The notes under the pieces are model-generated. The model did not search any database, was not told the origin of the DNA, and saw nothing but the letters and a program-made list of their open reading frames with translations. Source: SG8-38 sp041576815 (GTDB taxonomy: Bacteria; Myxococcota_A; Polyangia; Polyangiales; Houyiibacteriaceae). Taken from it: 64,000 nt of DNA. A program made the position numbers and the translations under genes. Shown piece by piece: positions 17,558 to 26,660 of this stretch. The stretch is from NCBI GenBank assembly GCA_041576815.1, contig JBFGKE010000013.1:1-64000 (forward strand), given 5' to 3'. The first letter of the stretch is position 1. The number at the start of each line of letters is the position of its first letter.

Positions 17558-17986
17558 TCAGAGTGGGAACGGCTCGGGCTTCTGAGCCACGTGCGGATGC
17601 GTTCCTTCTGGGTAGACCTTCAACTTTCGAAACATCTGCCGGCCGAGGCTGTTTTTCGGCAGCATGCCTTTGACCGCCCGTTCGATCACGAACTCCGGCT
17701 TGCGCTCCAGCAGGTGGCCGTAGCTCTCGGAGCGGAGCCCGCCGGGATAGCCCGAGTGGTGATGGAACTGCTTGTCGACCGGCTTGTTGCCGGTGAGCCG
17801 CACCTGCGCCGCGTTCGTCACGATCACGAAATCGCCGGTGTCGACGTGCGGGGTGAACTCCGGCCGGTGCTTGCCACGAAGGACGTGAGCCACCTTGGAC
17901 GCGAGCCGACCGAGCGGCTGGCCCGAGGCGTCGACGACGTACCATTTGCGTTCGATTTCGGACGCTTTGGCGCTGGGAGTGGCCAT
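17558..17986 (-). CDS. rplM: 50S ribosomal protein L13
   Basis: A 142-residue L13, the usual length, with RKWYVVDASGQPLGRLAS near the start and the late GMLPKNSLGRQMFRKLKVY motif. AGGAG lies upstream of the ATG at 17986. The frame is open to 18088, but those extra residues are not conserved in the family. It is the first gene of the rplM-rpsI operon, with a promoter about 30-60 bp upstream. Confidence 0.98.
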   Translation of the reverse strand: MATPSAKASEIERKWYVVDASGQPLGRLASKVAHVLRGKHRPEFTPHVDTGDFVIVTNAAQVRLTGNKPVDKQFHHHSGYPGGLRSESYGHLLERKPEFVIERAVKGMLPKNSLGRQMFRKLKVYPEGTHPHVAQKPEPFPL

Positions 17987-18017
17987 CACTTGCTCCTGAG
18001 ACCCTTCGAGGGCGCGT

Positions 18018-18046
18018 GTCGTAGCCGCCGGCCTCGTTGGTGTCAA
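18018..18046 (-). promoter_or_regulatory. Promoter of rplM-rpsI
   Basis: The minus strand carries a perfect TTGACA -35 (18041-18046), a 17-base spacer and TACGAC as -10 (18018-18023). Transcription would start about 25 bases before the rplM ATG at 17986, leaving room for its AGGAG site. Confidence 0.65.
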
Positions 18047-18145
18047 GCGGGCGTGGGCGGCAATTGCCAGTGGAAACCGCAGGTTCACGGCACCGCGCGC
18101 ATCCGGCGCCCACCTCCATGCGAAAATGGGCTACAACGGTTAACG

Positions 18146-18718
18146 GTGCGAATTTTTATCCAAAAGGGTCGAACCTCGAGGCCTTGGGGCCTGGTGCGAT
18201 CGGCCGCTGTCTGCGCTGGCACGGTGGCGCTCGTCGCCGGCTCCGGAGCAGCGAGCGCGCAGACGGGACAGGTCCGATGCGCGGTCACGGAAAACGGGGC
18301 TGCCGCGAAGGGCTCGGTCGTCGTAGAGCAGGAGGGTCGTCGGGTGGGCTCGGCTTCCTGCGGAGCCGCGCTGTCGGTACCTGCGGGTCCGGCAACCGCC
18401 ATCATCCGCCTCGAGGGCGCACTCGACAATCCCTCACAAACGAAGGCGATCCAGGTCGCTGCCGGGAAAACGACCTCCGTTGCCGTCGACTTCGAAACCG
18501 GCGCCCTCGAGGTCCGCATCGAAGCCAAGGGAGGGCGCGGCACCGGCATCGTGACGGTCAACCGGGGCTCCAAGCGAATCGGCACCCTCGGGAGCGGGGT
18601 AGCCGCACGCCTCAGTGCTGGGACGTACGAAGTGGTCGTGCGTCTCGGCGGCCAAGAGCGCCGCTACAGCGTCGACCTGCGTGCGGGACAGCACCGCGTC
18701 GTGCGGGCACAATTCTGA
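18146..18718 (+). CDS. Exported protein of unknown function
   Basis: About 190 residues from GTG 18146. The N-terminus is a signal peptide: basic segment, hydrophobic core AAVCAGTVALVAG and a probable signal peptidase site after GAASA. The mature part is rich in short beta strands with Gly/Val/Arg (VTVNRGSKRIGTLGSG, then GTYEVVVRLGG), resembling PEGA/carboxypeptidase-regulatory-like beta sandwiches. I do not recognise a named family. It is divergent from rplM. The start is uncertain, as no ATG or ribosome-binding site fits well. Confidence 0.7.
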   Translation: MRIFIQKGRTSRPWGLVRSAAVCAGTVALVAGSGAASAQTGQVRCAVTENGAAAKGSVVVEQEGRRVGSASCGAALSVPAGPATAIIRLEGALDNPSQTKAIQVAAGKTTSVAVDFETGALEVRIEAKGGRGTGIVTVNRGSKRIGTLGSGVAARLSAGTYEVVVRLGGQERRYSVDLRAGQHRVVRAQF

Positions 18719-18777
18719 GGACGAGGCCGCCCAGAACCTCCCGAAATCACCGCAGAAGTGCGGATACTCGACCCGAT

Positions 18778-18792
18778 CTAGCACGCTGCTAG
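18778..18792 (+). promoter_or_regulatory. Hairpin just upstream of the plsB-like ribosome-binding site
   Basis: CTAGCA-CGC-TGCTAG is a perfect 6-bp stem with a 3-base loop, ending 13 bases before the ATG at 18806 and right before GTGAGGG. It could affect translation or serve as an operator. It is not terminator-like. Confidence 0.35.
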
Positions 18793-18805
18793 TGTCTTGT
18801 GAGGG

Positions 18806-21391
18806 ATGACGAACCTGCCGGAGCTCGCGCGGCGTTCACCCACGCCCGCGCCCTACTCGCCCAATGCGATCCTTCGATGGCTCTACCGGCGCTTTTTCGC
18901 CCACATCCGCGTCGACGAGAAATGGAGCCGCAGCGTGCGGGACGCGGCGAGCAAAGGCGTGGTGGTCTACGTCATGCGATCGCTGTCGTTCCTCGACTTC
19001 CTGTGTCTCGACTTCCTTCTCAAGAAGTTCGGGCTCCCGCTCGTGCGCTTCGTCAACGATCTCGGACTCTGGATCCTAGAGCCGTTTGGAAAGGGCGAGC
19101 GACGCCTGAGCCTCCGCCGCCAAATCCCCGAAGCCCAAGCTCTCGAGCAAACCGTCGGGGACGGCTACAGCGCGCTGTTGTTCTTGAGACGGCCGCCGAG
19201 GTTCGGGAGCCAAGCGCGGCGCGGCCGCGAGCTCGAGGTCGATCTGATCGAGACCCTGGTTCACAAGCAGCGCACCTCGGCGCGACCGATCCTGCTGGTT
19301 CCGCAAACGTTCGTTTGGAGCAAGCAGGCCGGCACGGCGAGCCCGAGCCTCCTCGACCTGCTGTTTGGCCCCGTGCAGTGGCCCGGGCGCGTGCGCGTGT
19401 TTTGCCAGTTCTTGTTGAACTATCGCGACGCCAAGCTTCGTTCGGGAGAGCCTTTCGATCTGAAAGCTTTCCTCGACAAGAACCCCGAGCTCACCGACAC
19501 GCAGGCGGCTGACAAGGTCCGGTACGCACTCCTTCGCCGAATGCAACGAGACCGCGCGGTGATCCTCGGGCCGATGAAAAAGACCACGGCACGAATCCAA
19601 GACGAGCTGTTGAGGAGCCCCCGCGTACGGTCGCACATCCAGCAGTATGCCGAGGAGAAAGGCATCTCCTACGACAAAGCGGAGCGGGTGGCGCACAAGC
19701 AGCTTCGGCGCCTCTGCGCCAAGCAGAATCTCTTCGTGGTCGACCTCCTGCACCGGTTCTTCACGTGGGTCTGGTCGAAAATGTACGACGGGGTCGTGCT
19801 CGACAAAGAGGGGGTCGAGCGCGTGCGGGAAGCCGCGCGCGACGCCTCGCTCGTTCTCCTGCCGAGCCACAAGAGCCACATCGACTACCTCGTGCTGAGC
19901 GACCAGCTCTACGGCAATGCGCTGATGCCCCCCCTGATCGCCGCCGGCGAAAACCTGAGTTTTTGGCCGCTCGGGATGCTTCTTCGGCGCGGGGGTGCGT
20001 TCTTCATCCGCCGGAGCTTCCACGGCGACTCGCTCTACCCCGCACTCGTCGAGGCCTACGTTCGAAAGCTGCTCGCCGAGGGCTTCACGATCGAGTTCTT
20101 CCTCGAGGGCGGCCGCTCGCGCACGGGCAAGGCGTTGCCTCCCAAATACGGGCTTCTCTCGATGGTGTTCGAGTCTGCCTCGAAGCTCCATGGGACCAAG
20201 GTCAAGCTCGTTCCGATCTCGATTGGCTACGAGCGCATCATCGAAGAACGGTCGTTCGTGCACGAGCTCTCGGGTGGCGACAAGCAATCCGAAAACGTGG
20301 GGGACCTACTCAAGAGCTCCAGCGTGTTGAGGTCGAAATGGGGTCGGCTCTACGTGCAGTTCGGGGAGATCATCGATTTCGACGAGCACCTTCGACAGAG
20401 CACGGCGCGACTCGTGTCGGGCTCTGAGAGCACCAACGCCACCACCGAGGAGCGGCACCGCGTCGCAGTCCGTGCGCTCGCCCACAAGGTGATGTATTCG
20501 ATCAACGAAGTCACGGTGGTGACTCCGGCGGCTCTGGTTGCGACGGCGCTCCTGAGTCATCGCAAGCGAGGCATGACCCGCAACTCGCTCTTGACCGCGT
20601 GTCAGGACTTGCTTTCCACCCTCGACGCGATGCGGGCGCGGATCGCACATCAGCTCCGCGTCGGGGATGGTCGCATCCGCGAGGACACCATCGAAGAGGC
20701 GCTTCGCTTGTTCATGGATGCGCGCTTGATCGTGGCCCACGACACCGGACCGGAGCCGATTTACACGATCGACTCCGAGCGCCGCATCGCACTCGAATAT
20801 TATCAGAACACGATCATCCACTTCTTCGTCCCGCGTGCCTTGATCGCGGCTGCGATTTTGGTGGATACGGAGCAGTGGGTAGCCATCGCGCGCTTGAACG
20901 ACCGCGTGCAGCAACTTTCGCGCGTGTTCAAACACGAGTTCACGTATCGGACGGACGCGACGTTTGATTTGATTTTCCAAGACACGCTCGGCGAGATGGC
21001 ACGAGACGGCGAGATCGAGGTTCGGGACGGCTATGCGCAGGCGAGCGAGGGCGTGCTCCGGCATCGGCTCGAGCGATACGCCGTGATGCTCCAAACGTTC
21101 TTCGAGAGCTATCTGCTCGCTCTGCGCGGCGCGGAAATCGTCCTCGACGGTCCCATTCCGAAGAAGGATTGGTACAAGCGGACCTTGGCCCTCGGTCAAC
21201 AGATGTATTTGGCGGGTGAGATCGAGCGCCGGGAATCGCTCTCCAAGCTCAAGCTCGAAACCGCGCTGAAGGCGCTCGAAGACTACCGCCTCGTGCGGCT
21301 CAACGGTGACACCCTAGAGCGAGGCGAGGGGGTCGAGGGGGTGAGCGACCTACACGCGCTAGAGCCGAAGCTCACCGGCTTCCTTCGCTGA
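18806..21391 (+). CDS. plsB: Glycerol-3-phosphate 1-O-acyltransferase (PlsB-like)
   Basis: An 861-residue membrane-associated acyltransferase that would start phospholipid synthesis. The acyltransferase blocks lie in order: HxxxxD in SHKSHIDYL (His355, Asp360), GGAFFIRRSF (396-405), FFLEGGRSRTGK (431-442) and VPISIGYERIIEE. The length is close to the 800-plus residues of the PlsB family. GAGGG precedes the ATG, with a small hairpin upstream. The 3' end overlaps the convergent TIGR02757-family gene by 33 bp. Dihydroxyacetone-phosphate as acceptor cannot be excluded. Confidence 0.92.
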   Translation: MTNLPELARRSPTPAPYSPNAILRWLYRRFFAHIRVDEKWSRSVRDAASKGVVVYVMRSLSFLDFLCLDFLLKKFGLPLVRFVNDLGLWILEPFGKGERRLSLRRQIPEAQALEQTVGDGYSALLFLRRPPRFGSQARRGRELEVDLIETLVHKQRTSARPILLVPQTFVWSKQAGTASPSLLDLLFGPVQWPGRVRVFCQFLLNYRDAKLRSGEPFDLKAFLDKNPELTDTQAADKVRYALLRRMQRDRAVILGPMKKTTARIQDELLRSPRVRSHIQQYAEEKGISYDKAERVAHKQLRRLCAKQNLFVVDLLHRFFTWVWSKMYDGVVLDKEGVERVREAARDASLVLLPSHKSHIDYLVLSDQLYGNALMPPLIAAGENLSFWPLGMLLRRGGAFFIRRSFHGDSLYPALVEAYVRKLLAEGFTIEFFLEGGRSRTGKALPPKYGLLSMVFESASKLHGTKVKLVPISIGYERIIEERSFVHELSGGDKQSENVGDLLKSSSVLRSKWGRLYVQFGEIIDFDEHLRQSTARLVSGSESTNATTEERHRVAVRALAHKVMYSINEVTVVTPAALVATALLSHRKRGMTRNSLLTACQDLLSTLDAMRARIAHQLRVGDGRIREDTIEEALRLFMDARLIVAHDTGPEPIYTIDSERRIALEYYQNTIIHFFVPRALIAAAILVDTEQWVAIARLNDRVQQLSRVFKHEFTYRTDATFDLIFQDTLGEMARDGEIEVRDGYAQASEGVLRHRLERYAVMLQTFFESYLLALRGAEIVLDGPIPKKDWYKRTLALGQQMYLAGEIERRESLSKLKLETALKALEDYRLVRLNGDTLERGEGVEGVSDLHALEPKLTGFLR

Positions 21392-22288
21392 GGCTGCGGC
21401 GCCATCGCTCCAAACCCGGCAGACGTCTTGGAGCACGCATCGCTCACACTTTTCGAGTTGCGGGCGGCTCGGACAGTCCCGAGATACGCCGAGATGGCAA
21501 AGGGCGAAGTCGTACTTGACCGGATCGGTCGGATCGAAAGTCCGAAGCACCGCCGTGATCTCTTCGGCGGTGGCCCACGAGGCCGTCCTACGATCGGTGA
21601 GGCCCAGGTTTCGGCTGATGCGGTGAATGTGAGTGTCTACGGGTATGACCAGCGCGGACGCGGGGATTGGCCAGAGACCGAGGTCGACCCCGTCGGCAGG
21701 GCGGACCATCCATCGCGCATACAGGACCAAGCGCTTGCAGGCGCTGCCAGCCCTCGGATCGCTCATCAGATGGCGCGCGTTTCGACTCGTGGCGTCACCC
21801 CGAAGGGCATCGGCGAACCGCGCCAGCGCCTCGCGAAAGCTCGCGTCGCTCGATCGATAAAAGCACGCGAACGCGCGGCCGAGCGTTTCGTGCTCGCGGA
21901 GAAGCCCGCCGGCGCGAAAGAGCATCGATGCGAGGTGCTCGCCCCGGTAGATGCGGTGGACGAATCCCCGGAGACGCTTGTTCAGAGCCGCGGAATCGTC
22001 GCGGATCACGGCGTCCGCGGGCGAATCTCCGAGCGCGCCAAGCACGCGCTCGATGCTCTTTTTCGCAGCCACGGCGTTGCCGAACGCGAGGCTCGCAGCC
22101 ACCAGCCCGGCAACCTCCTGATCGCGGGCCTCGCGATATCGGTGAACGAAATCGACCGGATCTCTTCTGCGGCTCGATTGGGCATCCGAGCATGCCAGCA
22201 GGGCATCGAGACGTTCGCGCGTGGCGTCCACTTCAGGGGGCTTCTTGCTATATTGCCGAGCCAGCCGCAATGATCGGGAGCCGGACAT
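21359..22288 (-). CDS. TIGR02757 (DUF2400) family protein
   Basis: About 309 residues matching the TIGR02757 family: RDPVDFVHRYREARDQEVAGL near the start, VDTHIHRISRNLGL in the middle and a C-terminal cysteine cluster (CPSRPQLEKCERCVLQDVC) with the spacing of an endonuclease III-like iron-sulphur motif. The His-containing and FDPTDPVKYDFALCHLG stretches resemble HhH-GPD glycosylases, suggesting a nucleic-acid-related role. No activity is established. The start is uncertain: ATG 22288 overlaps the divergent lipoprotein start by 19 bp, and GTG 22231 would avoid this. Confidence 0.88.
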   Translation of the reverse strand: MSGSRSLRLARQYSKKPPEVDATRERLDALLACSDAQSSRRRDPVDFVHRYREARDQEVAGLVAASLAFGNAVAAKKSIERVLGALGDSPADAVIRDDSAALNKRLRGFVHRIYRGEHLASMLFRAGGLLREHETLGRAFACFYRSSDASFREALARFADALRGDATSRNARHLMSDPRAGSACKRLVLYARWMVRPADGVDLGLWPIPASALVIPVDTHIHRISRNLGLTDRRTASWATAEEITAVLRTFDPTDPVKYDFALCHLGVSRDCPSRPQLEKCERCVLQDVCRVWSDGAAASAKEAGELRL

Positions 22289-22800
22289 GTCGGGCGATTG
22301 CCCTTGCCCTCGTGCTTGCAAGCTGCGCGAGCGCAAAGAGCTCGCGAGAGGGCACCACGCCACGGGCCGTGGATGGGCAGCGACTCGATCTCGGTCTTCG
22401 ACTGTCGGACGGCCGATGGCTCGAGCTGGCCGACCTCAGAGGAAAGCCGGTGCTGCTATTCGTGTTTGCGACCTTCGACGCGGTCAGCCAGGCGGCGCTG
22501 AAGTCGCTCCGACCGTTCGTGCCCCAACATCCCGAGGTTCTGGTCATCGGCATCGCGGCTCAGCCGCGCGCCACCCAGCTGGTCGAAGCGTGGGACTACG
22601 CGCTCGATCCACCGTTCGTCGTCGGGGCCGACCCGTACGGCCGGGTGGAAAACGGCCAAACCATGCTCGGCAAGATCGAAACGGTGCCTACCTACATCTT
22701 ATACGACGCGAGAGGCTACGAGGTCGACCGCACCACCGGGCTCGTCACCGAAGGAGACCTCGCCAAGCTCGTCGCGCCCGTCTCGAAAGCGTCTCCCTAG
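22270..22800 (+). CDS. TlpA-like thioredoxin-fold lipoprotein lacking the CxxC motif
   Basis: A 176-residue lipoprotein with a type II signal peptide (lipobox LASC after ALALVLA). The mature part is a thioredoxin/TlpA-like domain: LRLSDGRWLELADLRGKPV, then LLFVFATFDAVSQAAL where the WCxxC site would be, and ETVPTYILYDARGYE with the cis-Pro. The redox cysteines are absent, so it is unlikely to be a thiol oxidoreductase. A binding or scaffolding role is inferred. Its stop overlaps that of the convergent ptsI-like gene by 4 bp. Confidence 0.85.
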   Translation: MIGSRTCRAIALALVLASCASAKSSREGTTPRAVDGQRLDLGLRLSDGRWLELADLRGKPVLLFVFATFDAVSQAALKSLRPFVPQHPEVLVIGIAAQPRATQLVEAWDYALDPPFVVGADPYGRVENGQTMLGKIETVPTYILYDARGYEVDRTTGLVTEGDLAKLVAPVSKASP

Positions 22801-24482
22801 GCGATCCCCTGCCCCCGCCAGAGCGGGCCCAAGTCTACTTCGAGACGGTCCAACAGAAGCGCCCTCACCTCCTCGGCCGAGCCGCATCGAAGCGCGTGCT
22901 CGGCCGCCTCCGCCGCGGCGCCAGTGTCGAGGTTTCGAACGACCGCCCGGGCGAGCGGAAGGATGCCGACGGGAACGGAGATTTGCCGATAGCCAAGCCC
23001 CACGGCCAACGCGAGGGAAATCGGATCGGCGGCCATGTCGCCGCACATCGAACAAGGGATGCCGGCGTCGCGTGCGGCGAGGACCGGCCGCTCCAGAAGC
23101 GCCAACACCGAGGGGTCGAGTGGGCTTGCCGCCGAGCGCGGGTCGCGGCGATCGTACGCCAACGTGTAGTGCGCGAGGTCGTTGGTCCCCACCGCGAAGA
23201 AGTCGGCATGCTTGGCGAAGCGATCGGCGAGCAGCGCTGCGGACGGCACCTCGACCATCATCCCTACCGGGAAGGTCGCGGCGCCCTCGCCACCGAGCTC
23301 TTGCCGACACTCGTCGACGAGCTGCCGTCGGACCTCGAGCTCTTCGACGGTCGTGATCATCGGAAACATGAGAGCGACCGACCCCTCGTGACTCGCGCGA
23401 AGGACAGCTCGGACCTGAGGCCGAAGCCACTCGTACGCCGGGTCGCGCATGCCGAGACGTTTGTCCCCCCGCCAGTCGAACGTGCGAAAGACGACGGGCC
23501 TCGGGGCCATCGCCGTCAGCACGCGGCGATAGAGCGCGACCTGCTCTTCTTCTGACGGCGGCTCCGTGCGATCGAGGCACATGAACTCGGTTCGGTAGAG
23601 CCCAATGCCTTCGGCGCCGTTTGCGAGGGCCGCTTCGATTTCGCTCGGCAGCTCGACGTTCGCCGTGATGGAAATCGGCTCGCCGTCGCGCGTGATCGCA
23701 CTGCTCGACCGCTCCGAGTCCAGAAACGCGATGAAGCGTGCGCGGCGTTTCTCGGCTTCGCGGCGTTCCTTCGACGAGGCGCCCAAAGTGACCTCGCCGG
23801 AGAAGCCATCGACAATCACGATTTCGCCGCCTTCTACCTCGTGCGGCAAGGACCCCACCCCGACCACGGCGGGAACGCCGAACGTGCGAGCGAGGATGGC
23901 GGTATGGCTGCTTCGGGCTCCTGCTTCCGTGACCAACCCAATCGTTGGCGGTGCAAGCATGCGGACGGCGTCCGCAGGCGTCAGGTCGTGTGCCATCAGC
24001 ACGACAGGCTCTCCGTCGGGCGCTTCGGTCCGCTCCTCGCCCCGGAGGTGTCTCATCAAGTGCTGCCGGACGTGCTCGATGTCTTCTGCGCGCTCCTGAA
24101 AGTAGGGTGACGGGTTTTCCAGCAGCGGCTTTTTCAAGCGCTCGGCAACCTGCGCAAGCGCCCACTCCGCATTGACTCGTTCGTCCCGAATCACGTCTTC
24201 GATCGCGCCGATCAGGAGCGCGTCCGCATGCATCAGGAGGTGGACGTCGAGAACCGGCGCGAAGCTCGACCCGTGCTCCGCCGCGAGCTGCTCTTTGGCA
24301 GCCTCGATCTCGGCGCGTGATTCGGCGACCGCTTGCTCGAAGCGCGCGAGCTCGCGAGGGACGTCACCGGCTTCGATGGGCTTGAACGAAAGCGGACGGC
24401 ATCCGCGATCGAGGACGTGGACTGGACCCACGGCGACGCCGATCGACGCTGCAATGCCTCGCAGCTGCGACCGCTCCCTCAT
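22797..24482 (-). CDS. ptsI: Phosphoenolpyruvate-protein phosphotransferase (PTS enzyme I)
   Basis: A 561-residue enzyme I that takes phosphate from PEP and passes it to HPr. It has the phospho-His193 in TEAGARSSHTAILART, the PEP-binding barrel with GLYRTEFMCLDR and FRTFDWRGDKRL, and the C-terminal Cys in GIPCSMCGDMAADP. There is no N-terminal GAF domain, so it is not PtsP-like. The ATG at 24482 overlaps the HPr stop as ATGA. It is the last gene of the hprK-rapZ-ptsH-ptsI run. No sugar enzyme II is in the window, so a regulatory PTS is the best reading. Confidence 0.95.
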   Translation of the reverse strand: MRERSQLRGIAASIGVAVGPVHVLDRGCRPLSFKPIEAGDVPRELARFEQAVAESRAEIEAAKEQLAAEHGSSFAPVLDVHLLMHADALLIGAIEDVIRDERVNAEWALAQVAERLKKPLLENPSPYFQERAEDIEHVRQHLMRHLRGEERTEAPDGEPVVLMAHDLTPADAVRMLAPPTIGLVTEAGARSSHTAILARTFGVPAVVGVGSLPHEVEGGEIVIVDGFSGEVTLGASSKERREAEKRRARFIAFLDSERSSSAITRDGEPISITANVELPSEIEAALANGAEGIGLYRTEFMCLDRTEPPSEEEQVALYRRVLTAMAPRPVVFRTFDWRGDKRLGMRDPAYEWLRPQVRAVLRASHEGSVALMFPMITTVEELEVRRQLVDECRQELGGEGAATFPVGMMVEVPSAALLADRFAKHADFFAVGTNDLAHYTLAYDRRDPRSAASPLDPSVLALLERPVLAARDAGIPCSMCGDMAADPISLALAVGLGYRQISVPVGILPLARAVVRNLDTGAAAEAAEHALRCGSAEEVRALLLDRLEVDLGPLWRGQGIA

Positions 24483-24757
24483 GATTCCTCTCCGAAGCCG
24501 CTTTCGACCATGTCGCAGAGAGCGGAAAGAGCGGCGTCCGCGTCCGTGCCCGCGGCGCGGAACTCGAGGGTCGCTCCCTGCTGACCGCAGAGCAACAGCA
24601 CCCCCATGATGCTTTTCGCGTCGGCGACCTGTCCGTCCTTGACCACCTCGATGTAGGAAGCGAATCGGTTCGCGAGGTCGACGAGCTTGGCGGCGGCCCG
24701 AGCGTGCAGGCCGAGCTGATTGGGAACCTGCACGCGGACGGTCAGCAGCTCGCTCAC
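24479..24757 (-). CDS. ptsH: HPr phosphocarrier protein
   Basis: A 92-residue HPr. The enzyme I target is His18 in NQLGLHARAAAKLVDL. The HPr-kinase target is Ser49 in DAKSIMGVLLL. Both sites are intact, matching the hprK gene upstream. The start is GTG 24757, overlapping the rapZ stop as GTGA, and the end overlaps ptsI as ATGA. Confidence 0.95.
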   Translation of the reverse strand: MSELLTVRVQVPNQLGLHARAAAKLVDLANRFASYIEVVKDGQVADAKSIMGVLLLCGQQGATLEFRAAGTDADAALSALCDMVESGFGEES

Positions 24758-25623
24758 CGGACGACCCGCTCCGCGTCGCGGTGCGATATGACGACCTCGT
24801 GGCCGTCGCCGAGCTGACGACCGAGCTCCTCTGCCAGCGCCACGGATCGATGCCGCCCACCCGTGCAACCGAGCGCGATGGTCAGGTACGCTTTGCCCTC
24901 TCGGGCGTTCTGAGGGAGCAGGTAGTCGAGCAAGGGCCTCAGGCGAGCCAAGAGCTCGCGCGTCTCTTCCGCCTCGAGCACGTACGCGGACACCTCCGGA
25001 TCCAACCCCGTCTTGGGTCGAAGCTCGGGCACGAAGTGTGGGTTCGGCAAGAACCGCAGGTCGAATACGAGATCGGCGTGCGCGGGGACACCGTACTTGA
25101 AGCCGAAGGAAACCAAGCGCACCACCATCGACGGCCTCTGTGGATCTCGACCGAGGTAGTCGATCAAATGGCGGCGGAGGTCGTGGACGGTGAAGTCCGT
25201 CGTGTCGATCACGATGTCAGCCCGCGCGCGAAGGCCGGACAGCCGCTCTCGCTCCCCCGCGATTGCGCTTTGGAGGTCCCCGGTCGGCGCCAGCGCGTGG
25301 GGTCGCCGCGTCTCGCTGAATCGGCGAACGAGCACATCGTTGGCACAATCGAGGAATACGACGCGAACCTCGTGCCCGGACGCTTCGAGCGCCGAGATCG
25401 TCCCCTCGGCGCCACTCAGGAACGCACCAGTCCGAACGTCGATGCCGAGCCCGACGCGCCGAAGCTTCCCCTCCTCGGAAGCAAGCGAAAGCAATTCCGG
25501 GGCAAGCGCAGGCGGGAGGTTGTCGACGCAAAAAAAGCCGGCGTCTTCGAGAACGCGGAGCGCGCTGCTTCGACCCGCACCCGACAGCCCCGTCACCACG
25601 ACGACGTCAGGCGGAGACCTCAT
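24754..25623 (-). CDS. rapZ: RNase adaptor/nucleotide-binding protein RapZ (YvcJ family)
   Basis: A 289-residue protein with Walker A GLSGAGRS (12-19), the DNLPPAL motif, VSFGFKYGVPAHADLVFDLR and the C-terminal IALGCTGGRHRSVALAEEL typical of RapZ. In E. coli RapZ guides RNase E to the GlmZ small RNA and controls glucosamine-6-phosphate synthesis. In other phyla the role differs, and here only NTPase and adaptor functions can be inferred. It overlaps hprK and ptsH by 4 bp each, so the four genes are translationally coupled. Confidence 0.95.
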   Translation of the reverse strand: MRSPPDVVVVTGLSGAGRSSALRVLEDAGFFCVDNLPPALAPELLSLASEEGKLRRVGLGIDVRTGAFLSGAEGTISALEASGHEVRVVFLDCANDVLVRRFSETRRPHALAPTGDLQSAIAGERERLSGLRARADIVIDTTDFTVHDLRRHLIDYLGRDPQRPSMVVRLVSFGFKYGVPAHADLVFDLRFLPNPHFVPELRPKTGLDPEVSAYVLEAEETRELLARLRPLLDYLLPQNAREGKAYLTIALGCTGGRHRSVALAEELGRQLGDGHEVVISHRDAERVVR

Positions 25624-26579
25624 TCTCCTGGCCCCGATCTAGGATCCTCGGCATCGCCCATCAGCTGATCGATGAACTTCTGCGCACCGTGGTGACCTGC
25701 CGCTTTGAGGATGTGGTTGCGCGCCGCGACTTCGAGGATGACGGCCATGTTCCTGCCTGGCCGCACGGGGATTCGCAAGAGCGGGAGCGAAACCCCCAGC
25801 ACCTCGACCGTCGCTTCGTCGATACCGAGGCGGTCGTACGGCTCGTCGTCGCTCCACGGGCACAGCTCCACCACGAGCTGGACCGTCTTTTCGGCGCGTA
25901 CCGCGTTGGCACCGAATAGGTCTCGGACGTTGATGATGCCGATGCCGCGAACTTCGAGGTGATTTCTCAAGAGCGCCGGCGCACGACCGAGGATTTGCTC
26001 CGAGGGGAGCAGCGAGAGGATCACTTGATCGTCAGCAACGAATCGGTGCCCGCGCTCGACCAAAAACAAGGCGCATTCGCTCTTGCCGATGCCGCTCGGC
26101 CCGAGAAGCAGAGTTCCGATACCGTGGACGTCCATCAGGACGCCGTGCCGTGTCTCCGAAGGCGCGAGGACACTGTCGAGCGCCAGGTGGATAGCCTGGA
26201 TGGTCCGGCTCGAACGGGTCTCGGAGACCGCGAGCGGCGTCGCGGTCTCCCGGGCAGCCCGAATCAACGCTTCGGGCGGGTCGAACCCGCGCGTGACGAC
26301 CACGAGTGACAGACCGAGCCCGAAAAGCACGTTCACGCGCTCTTGGCGCTCGTCGGGCGGGAGGCCCTCGAGAAACGTCACCTCGGTTTCTCCGAGAATC
26401 TGCACGCGCGAGGGGACCACCCCGTGGGTGTGCCCGGCGAGCGCGAGACCGGGCTTTTGCACCCGGGGGTGGTCGATGGTGCGCTCCTGCCCATCTTCCC
26501 CCGCGACCAAGCGAACGGTCGCGGCGAGCCGCGGCTCGGCGAGCAGATGCCCGACGGTGATACCGCGCTCGACCCGCAT
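25620..26579 (-). CDS. hprK: HPr kinase/phosphorylase
   Basis: A roughly 318-residue bifunctional enzyme that phosphorylates and dephosphorylates HPr on serine. It has Walker A GPSGIGKS (160-167), VHGIGTLLLG before it and the family signature EVRGIGIINVRDLFG. The N-terminal regulatory domain occupies residues 1-125. ATG 26579 follows AAGGGGGG at about ten bases. A GTG at 26621 would add 14 residues but lacks a ribosome-binding site. With HPr Ser49 intact, this gives a serine-phosphorylation branch alongside the PEP-driven branch. Confidence 0.93.
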   Translation of the reverse strand: MRVERGITVGHLLAEPRLAATVRLVAGEDGQERTIDHPRVQKPGLALAGHTHGVVPSRVQILGETEVTFLEGLPPDERQERVNVLFGLGLSLVVVTRGFDPPEALIRAARETATPLAVSETRSSRTIQAIHLALDSVLAPSETRHGVLMDVHGIGTLLLGPSGIGKSECALFLVERGHRFVADDQVILSLLPSEQILGRAPALLRNHLEVRGIGIINVRDLFGANAVRAEKTVQLVVELCPWSDDEPYDRLGIDEATVEVLGVSLPLLRIPVRPGRNMAVILEVAARNHILKAAGHHGAQKFIDQLMGDAEDPRSGPGE

Positions 26580-26660
26580 GCTCGCAAGGCCCCCCTTCGG
26601 CGAAGTGAATTGCCGGCTCACAGCACCATCATACGCGACAGCCGAGCCACTGTCTGCCCG

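Noticed and set aside
22797..24482. Naming the enzyme I as PtsP
   Set aside because: There is no N-terminal GAF domain; the chain starts directly with the enzyme I N-domain.
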